DNA of 64,000 nt, taken from contig OZ038450.1 of assembly GCA_964036195.1 (NCBI GenBank), positions 13,828,701 to 13,892,700 of the forward strand. The letters run 5' to 3'. A program made the translations under genes and the position numbers. Positions 22,701-27,836 of this stretch are shown here, piece by piece; position 1 is the first letter of the stretch, and each line of letters opens with the position of its first letter. The notes beneath the pieces are model-generated. The model did not search any database, had not been told where the DNA came from, and worked only from the letters and a program-made list of their open reading frames with translations. This DNA is from Sphaerolaimus hirsutus (taxonomy: Eukaryota > Nematoda > Chromadorea > Monhysterida > Sphaerolaimidae).

Positions 22701-23132
22701 CGCCTGCCGTAGCGCTAGCGCCAAAGCAAAAAGCGCCATGGCGCTTGACGTTATATTGGGCCCACACACGCTAGTTGACATCGACACCAAATATCAACTG
22801 GTGCCGATCCCGATTCAAAGCTTGCTGAAGAGTGGACGAACGACGTTCAAACGCAATCTTTGAATTAGGAACGGGACCAGTTGACATTTGGTGTCGATGT
22901 CAACTATCGTGTGTAGGGCCAATGCTGTGGCGCCATTGGCGCTTGGCTCTAGCAATTTTACAAGCGCCAGAAAGCGCCACACAGATCAAGCAAAAAATGC
23001 CAAAATGACTGGCAGTTTTCGTCACAGGTGTTAGCTGATAGGGTTATTGAGGCTGGGGGACATGTTAACCTGGAACAAGAAATCGAGCGCATTGTCAAAT
23101 TAGAGCAGCGAGATTGTCCTAAGCAGAATTGA
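1552..23132 (+). CDS. multi-exon C2H2/C2HC zinc-finger gene (span of supported exons)
   Basis: Eight plus-strand exons can be supported: 1552-1794, 3776-3886, 12638-12751, 13749-13865, 14108-14176, 17984-18182, 20428-20603 and 23028-23132. The first five begin and end in phase 0. Four carry a zinc finger with a different spacing, and the fifth carries the first half of one. The last exon ends with a stop at 23130-23132. The protein would be a nuclear nucleic-acid-binding factor by analogy with its fingers; partners and targets are unknown. The start codon and any exons left of 1552 are not visible. The intron from 3887 to 12637 holds a complete DIRS retrotransposon. Joining of all eight exons into one gene is inference from strand, phase and finger content; it could be two genes. 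The exon at 17984 is the weakest link. Confidence 0.6.
1830..1975. repeat. CAGCTATCTATCCCGG-type repeat fragment
   Basis: Tandem versions of 'agctatctatcccgg' with a 'ctgacc' tail resemble pieces at 3925-4015 and the start of the dispersed repeat at 11410, 17480 and 18560, in inverse orientation. Non-coding. Confidence 0.45.
2209..3641. mobile_element. TAGGG-ended element with CGATATTCGATATCG arrays
   Basis: The element starts TAGGGTTCGAACGATATG and ends with the inverse, CGTTTGAACCCTA. It is flanked by a perfect 8-bp duplication, CCCATTCG, at 2201-2208 and 3642-3649. Subterminal DNA on both sides is a degenerate array of CGATATTCGATAT. A second, unrelated TAGGG element (2553-3277) is nested inside. 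An hAT-like transposase is inferred from the duplication length and ends; there is no coding sequence. Confidence 0.85.
2553..3277. mobile_element. TAGGGATGG element with AAAAAAAGCGC arrays (nested)
   Basis: Ends TAGGGATGGCCAGCGC and GCGCTTTTTTTCCATCCCTA lie between perfect 8-bp copies of ATCAGACA (2545-2552, 3278-3285). Subterminal arrays alternate poly-A/T with GCGC. The interior (a GCGCGCGAGCGCGC hairpin, then AT-rich text) also occurs in the related elements at 4073-4748 and 20618-22550. It is younger than the element that contains it. Confidence 0.85.
3776..3886 (+). CDS. zinc-finger gene exon (C2H2 finger)
   Basis: The exon runs from CCTCAG to a GTTCGG donor: 37 codons, phase 0 at both ends. 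One C2H2 finger, CEHC-x11-H-x4-H, sits in the middle. GC content is high compared with the flanking repeats, which supports coding. Confidence 0.6.
4073..4748. mobile_element. TAGGGTTGG element with AAAAAACGTTTTTT arrays
   Basis: Ends TAGGGTTGGCCGATG and CGTTTTTTTTCCAACCCTA are flanked by perfect 8-bp duplications, GGTTAGAT (4065-4072 and 4749-4756). The interior shares CACTGTCTGATATACC-like text and the GCACGCAAGCACGC hairpin with the element at 2553-3277. Confidence 0.85.
4968..5148. mobile_element. truncated copy of the TAGGGTTGG element
   Basis: Only the right half is present: the interior text 'atcaccacttataatgct' through to GTTTTTTTCAACCCTA. It is similar to 4541-4748. The left end is missing. 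Confidence 0.65.
5188..5374 (+). repeat. DIRS left inverted terminal repeat
   Basis: From about 5203 this matches the inverse of the right end almost perfectly, through GTCCAGACATCACATAGGG to TTTATTTCTTC just before the Gag start codon. The first 15 bases (TTTATAATACAATCG) are unique to the left end and recur in inverse form in the internal complementary region. Confidence 0.92.
5377..10454 (+). CDS. DIRS Gag-like protein, seven spliced exons
   Basis: The proposed exons are 5377-5621, 5696-5977, 6054-6333, 6403-6541, 6627-6752, 6907-7048 and 10322-10454. They join in one frame to a protein of about 448 residues. Introns 1-5 are 70-155 bp and T-rich with CAG or TAG acceptors. The N-terminus is an Arg/Ser block (RRSRSRSSSSG and a long Ser run). 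An acidic Asp/Ala stretch and a charged middle follow. The last exon is Arg/Gly/Asn-rich (GTSGRGGARN, NPRGGKR), suggesting RNA binding. The last exon lies 3' of the RT and recombinase ORFs and of the internal complementary region, so the enzymes sit inside the last intron. Exact ends of introns 1 and 2 have alternatives (5608 and 5999). Function as Gag is inferred from position and composition; I recognise no conserved domain. Confidence 0.75.
7049..7054 (+). promoter_or_regulatory. shared 5' splice donor of the DIRS element
   Basis: The site reads GTGAGT, a full consensus donor, and leaves exon 6 in phase 2 (two bases, AA). Acceptors at 7128-7129, 9144-9145 and 10320-10321 all supply the third base and continue in frame: AAA for RT, AAG for the recombinase, AAT for the last Gag exon. 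Confidence 0.75.
7130..9116 (+). CDS. DIRS reverse transcriptase-RNase H polyprotein with C-terminal Dam-like region
   Basis: The frame is open from 7101. I place the exon start at 7130, after GATTATCAG, because this joins in frame to Gag exon 6. Counting from 7101, the RT domain shows KIDLSDAYF (Asp 187) and the catalytic YLDD at 251-254, with MPFGLSSAP before it. RNase H shows Asp 417 (ETDASR), Glu 449, Asp 474 (KCDNS) and Asp 525 (TADGASR). Residues about 550-640 (PEIDLFA, DAFSLNW, YAFPP, PMWNRKCW) match the Dam-methylase-like segment that DIRS1 elements carry after RNase H. The product copies element RNA into DNA and degrades the RNA of the hybrid. The ORF ends at UAA (9114-9116). Catalytic residues are intact. 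Confidence 0.92.
9146..10157 (+). CDS. DIRS tyrosine recombinase
   Basis: This frame follows the RT frame after a single UAA with no shift. I start it at 9146, after the T-rich acceptor TTTTCAG, which joins in frame to Gag exon 6; no good AUG lies near the front. Counting from 9189, the catalytic set is visible: Arg 161 in TRPSRAAEL, His 269 and Arg 272 in AHSFR, Trp 295 in GQW, and Tyr 306 in RHYNR. The N-terminal half looks like the SAM-like core-binding domain. The enzyme inserts the circular DNA intermediate into the host genome without making a target duplication. It ends 13 bases before the internal complementary region. Confidence 0.92.
10171..10270. repeat. DIRS internal complementary region (joined-ends template)
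   Basis: Bases 10171-10203 are the inverse of the left end (5188-5220). Bases 10201-10270 are the inverse of the right end (11015-11084) with one base difference in a T run. The two parts meet at a shared TTT/AAA. In known DIRS elements this region templates completion of the ends and formation of a circle. Confidence 0.93.
10692..10697 (+). terminator. possible polyadenylation signal of the DIRS transcript
   Basis: AATAAA lies 240 bases after the Gag stop and before the right inverted repeat, in a T-rich context. It is a short motif with no further support. Confidence 0.4.
10855..11084 (-). repeat. DIRS right inverted terminal repeat
   Basis: This is the inverse of the left repeat from GAAGAAATAAA to GTGATGTCTGGAC. 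It is followed by an AT-rich right-specific extension ending ATATCATTT. Confidence 0.92.
11085..11570. repeat. dispersed repeat R1 (right part; DIRS integration target)
   Basis: Text such as 'gaaaaatcgctaaaa', 'aaatctataaaaaga' and 'agatagctgggcgatttgg' recurs at 17370-17545 and 18550-18842, and in inverse form near 28690-28860 and 51345-51500. The left part of the same copy is at 5149-5187, so the DIRS element splits it. Bases 11292-11364 hold a tRNA-like sequence. Non-coding. Confidence 0.65.
11292..11364 (-). tRNA. tRNA-like gene or pseudogene, anticodon unclear
   Basis: The minus strand reads TAGCTCAGTTGGTTAGAGC (A box and D arm) and GGTTCGAGTCC (B box) with a CCGGG/CCCGG T stem. The acceptor stem pairs at six of seven positions, one of them a U-G pair. 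The anticodon arm has a five-pair stem (TTCAC/GTGAA) and the loop ACGCTCA. This puts C instead of the invariant U at position 33 and would give GCU, a serine anticodon, but there is no long variable arm. So it is probably a degenerate tRNA or tRNA-derived repeat, although the internal promoter boxes are intact. Confidence 0.6.
11932..12548. mobile_element. repeat R2 copy 1, GAGGCGTCTAATTCT ends
   Basis: It starts GAGGCGTCTAATTCTAAAAG and ends with the inverse, CTTTTAGAATTGGACGCCTC. Internal text 'ggacttgtcgacttttag' is repeated several times in both orientations. The copy at 14291-16000 is the same element with a later insertion. No coding frame. Confidence 0.7.
12638..12751 (+). CDS. zinc-finger gene exon (C2HC-type finger)
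   Basis: The exon runs from GCTCGCAG to a GTGAGA donor: 38 codons in phase 0. It encodes ECPMCKRSF and LKIH, a C-x2-C-x12-H-x6-C finger with the usual Phe and Leu of the C2H2 fold, then a GGPVQ tail. Confidence 0.7.
12809..13234. mobile_element. inverted-repeat element, CTACAGTGCGCGCA family, copy 2
   Basis: CTACAGTGCGCGCAGAAATT at one end and TGTGCGCGCACTGTAG at the other frame the same interior as 782-1198. Non-coding. Confidence 0.75.
13322..13688. mobile_element. hAT-like CAGGG element, copy D (inverted, diverged)
   Basis: Ends CAGGGGCGTAGCCAG and CTGGCTACGTCCTTG are the same family as 29338-29771 in the opposite orientation. The flanking octamers ACCAGAAT and GCCAGAAC differ at the two outer positions. 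TACATACATATAC and C/G runs are preserved. Confidence 0.75.
13749..13865 (+). CDS. zinc-finger gene exon (classical C2H2 finger)
   Basis: 39 codons in phase 0 from AACCGCAG to a GTGCCA donor. The finger is textbook: CRFCKRTFARSELMKHIRH, C-x2-C-x12-H-x3-H. The donor is the first base of a MITE that makes up the whole following intron. Confidence 0.8.
13866..14107. mobile_element. GTGCCAG-family MITE occupying an entire intron
   Basis: The 242-base interval starts GTGCCAGTTCTAGACCCC and ends CAGGGTCTGGGTCTGCCCTCAG, matching the termini of the family copies elsewhere. It is filled with TGTCAAATGTCA and TTTTACATGACC repeats. The two flanking exons join in phase 0 exactly at its borders. CAC stands at both junctions, so a 3-bp target duplication is possible. 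Confidence 0.75.
14108..14176 (+). CDS. zinc-finger gene exon (first half of a finger)
   Basis: 23 codons in phase 0, from TGCCCTCAG to a perfect GTGAGT donor. It ends in CSMCPHKCYFKSW, so the cysteine half of a finger is here and the histidine half must be in the next exon. Confidence 0.7.
14865..15924. mobile_element. TAGGGTGTCAAA element with GGAAAACGGAAA arrays (nested in R2)
   Basis: It starts TAGGGTGTCAAA and ends ATTTGACACCCTG, with a perfect 8-bp duplication GCCCCAGA at 14857-14864 and 15925-15932. The uninterrupted target is seen at about 12468 in R2 copy 1. Both flanks are arrays of AAAACGGAAA. The middle (15165-15290) is the same text as 61920-62030, where it belongs to a captured BEL/Pao fragment. 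A mariner-like MITE is nested at 15355-15565. Confidence 0.85.
15355..15565. mobile_element. TA-flanked MITE, TACTCAGCAGACTGCA ends
   Basis: TACTCAGCAGACTGCA and the exact inverse TGCAGTCTGCTGAGTA frame 211 bases. Relatives with TACTCGGCGGAC ends are at 19340-19712 and 40728-40918. A Tc1/mariner-type origin is inferred from the TA ends. Confidence 0.7.
16087..17323. mobile_element. TACCGTATTTCC element containing a nested CAGGG element
   Basis: TACCGTATTTCCTTGAATTA and CATTTCGAGGAAATACGGTA are inverse ends, next to long C and G runs. Inner arms ('gcaacaaacaccgcatggcaa' and its inverse) also pair. A CAGGG element is inserted at 16787-17238. Confidence 0.8.
16787..17238. mobile_element. hAT-like CAGGG element, copy C (nested)
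   Basis: CAGGGACGTATCCAGGATTT to CTGGATACGTCCTTG, flanked by GAGCACAC and GAGCATAC (seven of eight identical). Same family as 29338-29771 in inverse orientation. Confidence 0.85.
17324..17545. repeat. dispersed repeat R1, second copy
   Basis: 'tcaatatataggcttttcca' and 'agataggtagacagctggcc' align with R1 at 5149/11085 and 18550-18842. Non-coding. Confidence 0.6.
17548..17982. mobile_element. TACCGTATTTCC element
   Basis: TACCGTATTTCCTCGAAATA and its inverse at the right end frame long inner arms; 'gtagatggtataaacactgt' also occurs in inverse form at 21150-21185. Its right border forms the AG before the next putative exon. Confidence 0.8.
17984..18182 (+). CDS. zinc-finger gene exon (second half of a finger, atypical)
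   Basis: The frame entering in phase 0 after ACGGTAG is open for 66 codons and contains FMHAAKVFC and CWACENEMSNF. Its acceptor is the end of a TACCGTA element and lacks a pyrimidine tract. The donor needed for phase agreement with the next exon is a weak GTGTAA. This is the least certain exon of the gene. Confidence 0.4.
18225..18320. mobile_element. truncated TACCGTATTTCC-family end
   Basis: The text 'aataaacccccatgggggtatttcgaggtaatacggta' is the right end of the family; no matching left end is nearby. Confidence 0.6.
18550..18842. repeat. dispersed repeat R1, third copy (intact DIRS target)
   Basis: 'gttcaatatataggctttttcaag' here is continuous, whereas in the first copy the DIRS element interrupts it after 'aagcttt'. 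The rest aligns with 11100-11290. Confidence 0.65.
18845..19281. mobile_element. TAGGG element with GGGATCGGGATC arrays
   Basis: Ends TAGGGTTCAAACGGGATTG and CCCGTTTGAACCCTA lie between perfect 8-bp duplications TCTGCATG (18837-18844, 19282-19289). Subterminal arrays are GGGATCGGGATC. The first 8 bases equal those of the 2209-3641 element, so transposase specificity may be shared. Confidence 0.88.
19340..19712. mobile_element. TA-flanked MITE, TACTCGGCGGAC ends
   Basis: TACTCGGCGGACAGCACACC and the inverse GCGTGCGGTCCGCCGAGTA frame an AT-rich interior. Same family as 40728-40918. Confidence 0.7.
19713..20427. other. intron or repeat DNA without recognised content
   Basis: There are several open frames on the plus strand but no domain, no compositional shift and no convincing splice-site pair. 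A short tRNA A-box-like string occurs at 20323-20340 without a B box. Confidence 0.4.
20428..20603 (+). CDS. zinc-finger gene exon (charged linker)
   Basis: After CATTTTTAG the frame is open in phase 1 for 58 codons to a GTGCGT donor in phase 0. It is charged, with QEIDEKDGQEK, SLWNRLENI and a Pro-rich LLPPRPEVP end. It joins in phase to the terminal exon. No domain recognised. Confidence 0.5.
20956..21991. mobile_element. TACCGTATTTCC element (nested)
   Basis: TACCGTATTTCCTCGAAATA and CGAGGAAATACGGTA ends. The interior arms carry the same 'gtttataccatctacgtact' text as 17548-17982. Confidence 0.8.
21334..21965. mobile_element. foldback element, GGGGCCAGATTTAAT ends (nested)
   Basis: Arms of about 300 bases pair: 'cagatttaatactccctaca' with its inverse, then the GGGCGTACGCCC hairpin, CGACGCACATGCACCGAGAG and GTCGGGCGGGTTACTCGCAT. 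A second copy is at 63121-63748. Non-coding. Confidence 0.75.
22767..22920. repeat. foldback repeat with CACACACGCTAGTTGACATC arms
   Basis: 'ctagttgacatcgacaccaa' is followed 100 bases later by 'ttggtgtcgatgtcaact'. The hairpin is flanked by GGCGCCATGGCGC-like palindromes. A related end appears at 41840-41885. Confidence 0.6.
23028..23132 (+). CDS. zinc-finger gene terminal exon
   Basis: After TTTTCGTCACAG, 34 codons in phase 0 lead to TGA. The peptide is acidic-basic and helix-like (NLEQEIERIVKLEQRD) and ends CPKQN. No donor is needed. The next several hundred bases are AT-rich and could be 3' untranslated sequence. Confidence 0.55.
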   Translation: MLADRVIEAGGHVNLEQEIERIVKLEQRDCPKQN

Positions 23133-23596
23133 GGTGTTGTCAAGCGAATTGACCAGAATTAATTCCGAATGCGAATTATTACAATTTTCTTGGAAATTGC
23201 CTACTTCGCACCCATTACTGGATGCGTCTCTTGTGCCTTGTCACTGGGACGTTACTTTTGAATGTTACTCGTGTTTCGTAAATTGTGTTGTGTTTTAGGG
23301 CGTTTCCGTTATTGGTTGAACTGTGTACCAAAAATGATTGTGTTTTGTTTGCAGTGTAGAAGAGGCATAGAAATTGGATGGTTGCTGCCGTTATGGAGAC
23401 AAAAATGACCGTGCTTCACTTGTATTTAAATACCTTTCAAATCTCTGCTTCAAGCAACGTAGCATTTTTGGTTTCAGGCGTTATTACTATTACTTTTTGC
23501 TGTATTTTTCTGATTCACATTTTTTTTATGCATTTCTATGAGATCTATGCATTTGGCGTCGTTTTTTACATCGTTTTCATTATATGTTTTTTAACT
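23133..23596. other. presumed 3' untranslated or intergenic DNA
   Basis: AT-rich DNA follows the stop codon. A hydrophobic open frame is present but has neither domain nor context. No clear AATAAA is placed well. Confidence 0.35.
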
Positions 23597-23990
23597 AGCG
23601 TATTTCCTCGAAATATTCACAGGGGGTTTAGTATTTCGACAGCAAATTTCGATGGGTTTATTCGAGGGGGGCTTTTATTTCGCCAGAAATTTTATGAAAT
23701 TGCACATACTCAGATGTAGAAAATCGAATAATAACAGAGATGTAAAGATAAGCGTCTATAGGCATATTTATATAGGTGTATAGACGATATAAGCCTTGTT
23801 CTAATATAATTCAGTCATTGTTTTTCACATGTGTTCTGCTTTACATGGATCAACATCATCTACCGCAGTTTTGTCATAAATATTCCCTTTACACTCGATT
23901 CGGGTGGGGGTATTTCAAGCGGGTATTTTTTCCCTAGCTCGCTCCGACCTTGAGGCATTTCGATGGGGTTAATTTGAGGAAATACGGTAT
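23597..23990. mobile_element. degenerate TACCGTATTTCC-family element
   Basis: CGTATTTCCTCGAAATATTC at one side and GAGGAAATACGGTA at the other, with diverged G-rich inner parts. Confidence 0.6.
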
Positions 23991-24056
23991 GATGTCGTTA
24001 TTTTGCTAGCTATTCTTTTTTCTTTGGGTTTCTTTTTGATTATTGAGATGTCTAGC

Positions 24057-24202
24057 TAGGGATGGAGCTTGATTTCTGAGACAAATTTTTTTTTATCGCA
24101 GGACACAATCAGATTTTATTTTTGATCAAAACAACACTTGGTTGGAATTCGCTTCTGATTTTTTCAAATAGAACAGCTGAATAAAAGATTTTTCCATCCC
24201 TA
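24057..24202. mobile_element. short TAGGGATGG element
   Basis: TAGGGATGGAGC and TTTTTCCATCCCTA ends 146 bases apart. The interior has inverse 'tttctgagacaaat'-like text. No exact duplication is seen. Confidence 0.5.
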
Positions 24203-24508
24203 TTCGCAACATTTATTATCCCTGCGACATAAGATGTGGCTTGTGGCTACAGTTCACTTTTTAGCCACTCATTTCTTGCCCGGGTTTATAGGTGCCTTTG
24301 TTACATTGATTCCAGTTCTGGCATTTAGAGAGCAGTACGTAGAACTTTTCCAACCCGTCGTAGAAAGTACCTTTCCAAATAAGGCTGTCTGTCACTTAGA
24401 TTTATATTTATGTGCAAAAGTGTACCTAGTGTTCATTTGTGGTTGTTTGCACCAGGTTGTAGGATGTTTGGTAATTTATTGTGTTTCTGGTCCGTTCAAC
24501 TGATTGTG
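24203..24508. other. no recognised feature
   Basis: One hydrophobic open frame of 89 codons on the plus strand shows no domain and no splice context. Confidence 0.3.
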
Positions 24509-24742
24509 GCCACACGAGCTAGTTTTCATGGTTCAAATTTGAAAACTCTTTCAAAAATTCAATGGCGACGCGAACGCTTCCACCATCCCGTAACTGAACA
24601 CTTGGACTCGGCAAACTAGAATTAGGATGCAATTATCAGTTTACACAGGTTGTCCATGTAATACATGTATTGTTGTCCGAGAACGACAAGATTTGGATCT
24701 AGTTTTCAAATTGGAACCATGAAAACTAGCTTGTGTGGCGCC
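24509..24742. repeat. foldback repeat, CACACGAGCTAGTTTTCATG arms
   Basis: 'agctagttttcatggttcaa' is matched by the inverse 'ttggaaccatgaaaactagc' 190 bases on, followed by GGCGCCATTATGGCGC. Confidence 0.6.
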
Positions 24743-25161
24743 ATTATGGCGCTTGCAAGCGTATAAATTCAGAGTCATCATTCATGTAAATACATGATAT
24801 TGAATACATCGTTTCTGTAGTCACCGCTGTGTCTGAATGATACATTTTAGGCAGACGTTTTGAGATTTCTACTACTCTATCCATACGGCTTAAAGGTATC
24901 GTTGTTTACCGTGATCTCCACGTTGCACTCCGCGAGATAGGATAATTTTATATAACCCTCATCGATCACCTACCAAAGTATCATTTTTTAATTACATTTT
25001 TTAATTTGCTTTAAGCGGTGTTTTGACTGAATTTTGTGCCGACAATTTTTTTTGTCGACAATCGACATTTTGTGACATTTTTTAGTTTTTGCGTGTGCCG
25101 ACAACGCCGCCTCGCTATCGGCGTTTGTCGATGGGGCCTTGTATGTTTTCTCATGTATTTT

Positions 25162-26002
25162 GTCATGACCAACGATGGGTAAGTTCTCCAAAAAAAAACA
25201 CTTTCTGTGTTTTGAGTTTTTCAAAAATGAATACCTGTGTTTTGAGTTTTTTTATCGAAAAAAACTTGAGTAACTCTGTTTTTATTTCTGTGTTTTTTGT
25301 AAAAACTCGAGTTTTTTTAGTTTTTTTTCTAAAAAACTCGAGTTTTTGTCCAAAAAACTCGAGTTTTCCCCAAAAAAATTCTGATTTACAGCATTTTTAT
25401 GTGGAAACAGCGGTTTTCTTATAAAATATTGGTTTTGCACATGTTTGAACCCCACATAACATATGTGTATTCATTCAAGTGTTGAAAATGTCCATAAAAA
25501 TGTCCTCAATGAGGACATCGACCCACATCACAACACCAGCATCAACAAAATGCTCACAAACAACAATTTACGCGGTACTCCAAAATTCTTCAATGGATGT
25601 GCACTGTATGGAAGACTACAGAATTGATTTGAACTACAACTATATTTAAACATGTCCACCAGGAGATGTGCATGCTATCTTTAATTTATTTTTTGTTCCA
25701 TCATAAAATATGAATACATTATGTACATATTTACATGCTATACATGCATATCTTATCTTGTTTAGTTTAACTGAATTCATGTGTGTTCTGAAAATGTGTT
25801 CAACTACTTCGCTGAAAAAAACTCAAAAACTCAAAAAACTTTTCTGTGTTTCCGTGTTTCTGTGTTCTCCAAAAAAAAACTCATTTGAGTTTTGAGTTTT
25901 TCAAAATTTGTGAGTTTCCGTGTTTCTGTGTAAAACAAAAACACAGAAACTCAATGAGTTTCTGTGTTCAATTTCTGTGTTTTTTCCATCGTTGGTCATG
26001 AC
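25162..26002. mobile_element. inverted element with ACTCAAAAACACAGAAA arrays
   Basis: GTCATGACCAACGATGG at the left is exactly inverted at the right (CCATCGTTGGTCATGAC). Both flanks hold arrays of TGTGTTTTGAGTTTTT and its inverse; the middle is AT-rich and unique. TCATGACC/GGTCATGA may be part of the ends rather than a duplication. Confidence 0.65.
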
Positions 26003-26297
26003 AGAAAAACCGTTCCCATGGTTGCGTTGTCCCAGTCGCCACCGACATTTTGCTTGATTTTGTCAAATGGCAAAGTGGCATTTGTACACAGTGTGTACAC
26101 TTCACTACTGAGTATACTTCACTGCCTTTTCTTGCAGATATGGAACTTAGTTTTGTAATTATTGAACTTTTACTTTTTTCATTGAAGGTCAGTGTAAACA
26201 CTGCTCTAGATGGATTGCACCTGTTTAATGCATTTATCACAGTTCATTTATGTTGAAAAATGTATACCTAATTATATCTAATGATCACAATACTGTG

Positions 26298-26730
26298 TAC
26301 CGTATATCCTTGAATAAGAACCCCCTTGAATAAATACCCCTCTTGAATAAATACCCCTCTTGAATAACTCTCTCCTCTGTGTATTTGATGTGTATCCGCA
26401 ATGTGTATTTTTATGTTTCAAATGCCAATGAACACGAATTTTAGTATGAATACCGTAATTGACTCGATTGTTCGTTTCTAGCACCGCATGAATTGACTAG
26501 TTCGAGTCAAACAAAATAAGTAAGAGTGTAAGTCAGTGCTGATTAGCGTAATACCTTGTTTTTGTTGTTGTTGAACCGTTAAGCAAGTACCTGGATTACA
26601 TGAGTTGATGGAATGCATTCATACAATGAATAAATTGCAAGGACTAACACCCCCCTTTGAATAACTCCCCCCTCAAAAACTATTCACAGAATAATAACTC
26701 CCATGGGGTCTTATTTGAGGATATACGGTA
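26298..26730. mobile_element. TACCGTATATCCTTGAATAAG element
   Basis: A subfamily of the TACCGTA elements: left TACCGTATATCCTTGAATAA, right TCTTATTTGAGGATATACGG, with several 'gaataactccccc' units inside. Confidence 0.75.
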
Positions 26731-26950
26731 ATTGCATTTGGTTATCACAATGATTATGATATCGAACACAAATCATTCCAAAAGCAAAATAAAAGCTCAA
26801 CAAAATCGTACGATTAAGAAAGTACACCCTCGTGACAGGCGCTGGTACATAATCGAATTCCTTTTGAAAAGTGTTACGTTTGACATTGTGGTCATGGAAT
26901 AGCGGCTTCTTTACTGAGTGATTTTTTTGGTGCTTGATGCCGGTTTTTCT

Positions 26951-27110
26951 GGCACCTGTGGTCCGTCCCTGACCCTGTAAAATGTCATGTAAATTGTAAA
27001 AACTCATGTAAAGTCATGAAGAATGTCAGCGGTTTTACATTTTACGCCAATTGTTATGCATTACATGGCTTTTTACATTTTACTTGGCATTTTACAGGAC
27101 CTCTGAGTGC
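26951..27110. mobile_element. MITE, GTGCCAGTCCC family (diverged)
   Basis: GGTCCGTCCCTGACCCTGTA at the left and CATTTTACAGGACCTCTGAG at the right frame TGTAAAATG arrays. Its left border, read on the minus strand, ends in GGACCACAG and precedes an open frame (26828-26955). Confidence 0.6.
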
Positions 27111-27259
27111 CACGTGAATACATATTATTATAATCCTAATGCATGCTCCTGGCACTTTGCCATGACATTAAAATAACTCTTGTTAATATTAGTTTAGGTT
27201 ACAATGGGTAAATGTCAAATCGATTTGGGCTGACGGAGAATTATGCATGATTAAAAAAG

Positions 27260-27433
27260 CCCAGGGGCCAGTTCCGCAAATCTACAAGTGAGTAGTAAAA
27301 TGGCAAATGCGAAGTAATATGGCAAACCAAAGAGAAATTACCTATTATTTTTTTACTTCGCTTTTGCCAATTTACTTGCCATTTCACTTTACTTTTGCCA
27401 TTATAATTATAAATTTGCGGAACTGGCATCAGG
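27260..27433. mobile_element. MITE, GGGGCCAGTTCCGCAA family
   Basis: CAGGGGCCAGTTCCGCAA and its inverse TTGCGGAACTGGCATCAG flank motifs of the type 'gccaaattacttgcc'. Sisters are at 34062-34133, 40490-40722 and 51675-51905. Confidence 0.7.
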
Positions 27434-27785
27434 TTGCGAAATACTCACGAAGTGGCAGGTTCACAGACTAGAAAAAAATGGTTAACAATACTTTGTAATA
27501 AATTGTTTGTAACTGCGAGTGGATTGAGAAAAATCCCTTATTTAATATTTTTATGTATATTGAAACTAAAAAATTTAGTTCATTATTCAGATGGGTTATG
27601 GTAGGCTTCCATACTAAGTGTGATATCCGCCGAGTATACCAAAAATGGAAATGCTGGAACTTGTATTTATACAATGGCACATGATAAAAATATTTTGATG
27701 CACGTATAACTTACATAAATACACACGCCTACCGTCTACTGAAACATTCTCCAGTAATGAGGTAAAATCACAAGAAAGACACTCC

Positions 27786-27836
27786 TCAGCAATGCCCATT
27801 GCCTTGTTCATAGAAATCCGGACATGAATCGTAGCT
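27786..27836 (-). CDS. NIDO gene exon 20 (terminal)
   Basis: After CACTTGCAG, sixteen codons (SYDSCPDFYEQGNGHC) and TGA. Short, and chosen only for its acceptor and phase. A longer frame over the same bases (to a GTAGGC donor at 27746) is an alternative. Confidence 0.45.
   Translation of the reverse strand, partial: SYDSCPDFYEQGNGHC

Noticed and set aside
26828-26955. 42-codon segment with CCACAG acceptor and GTGTAC donor on the minus strand
   Set aside because: It looks exon-like and could be an alternative tail of the NIDO gene. Its phase does not follow from exon 18 or 19, and the chain already ends at 27786.
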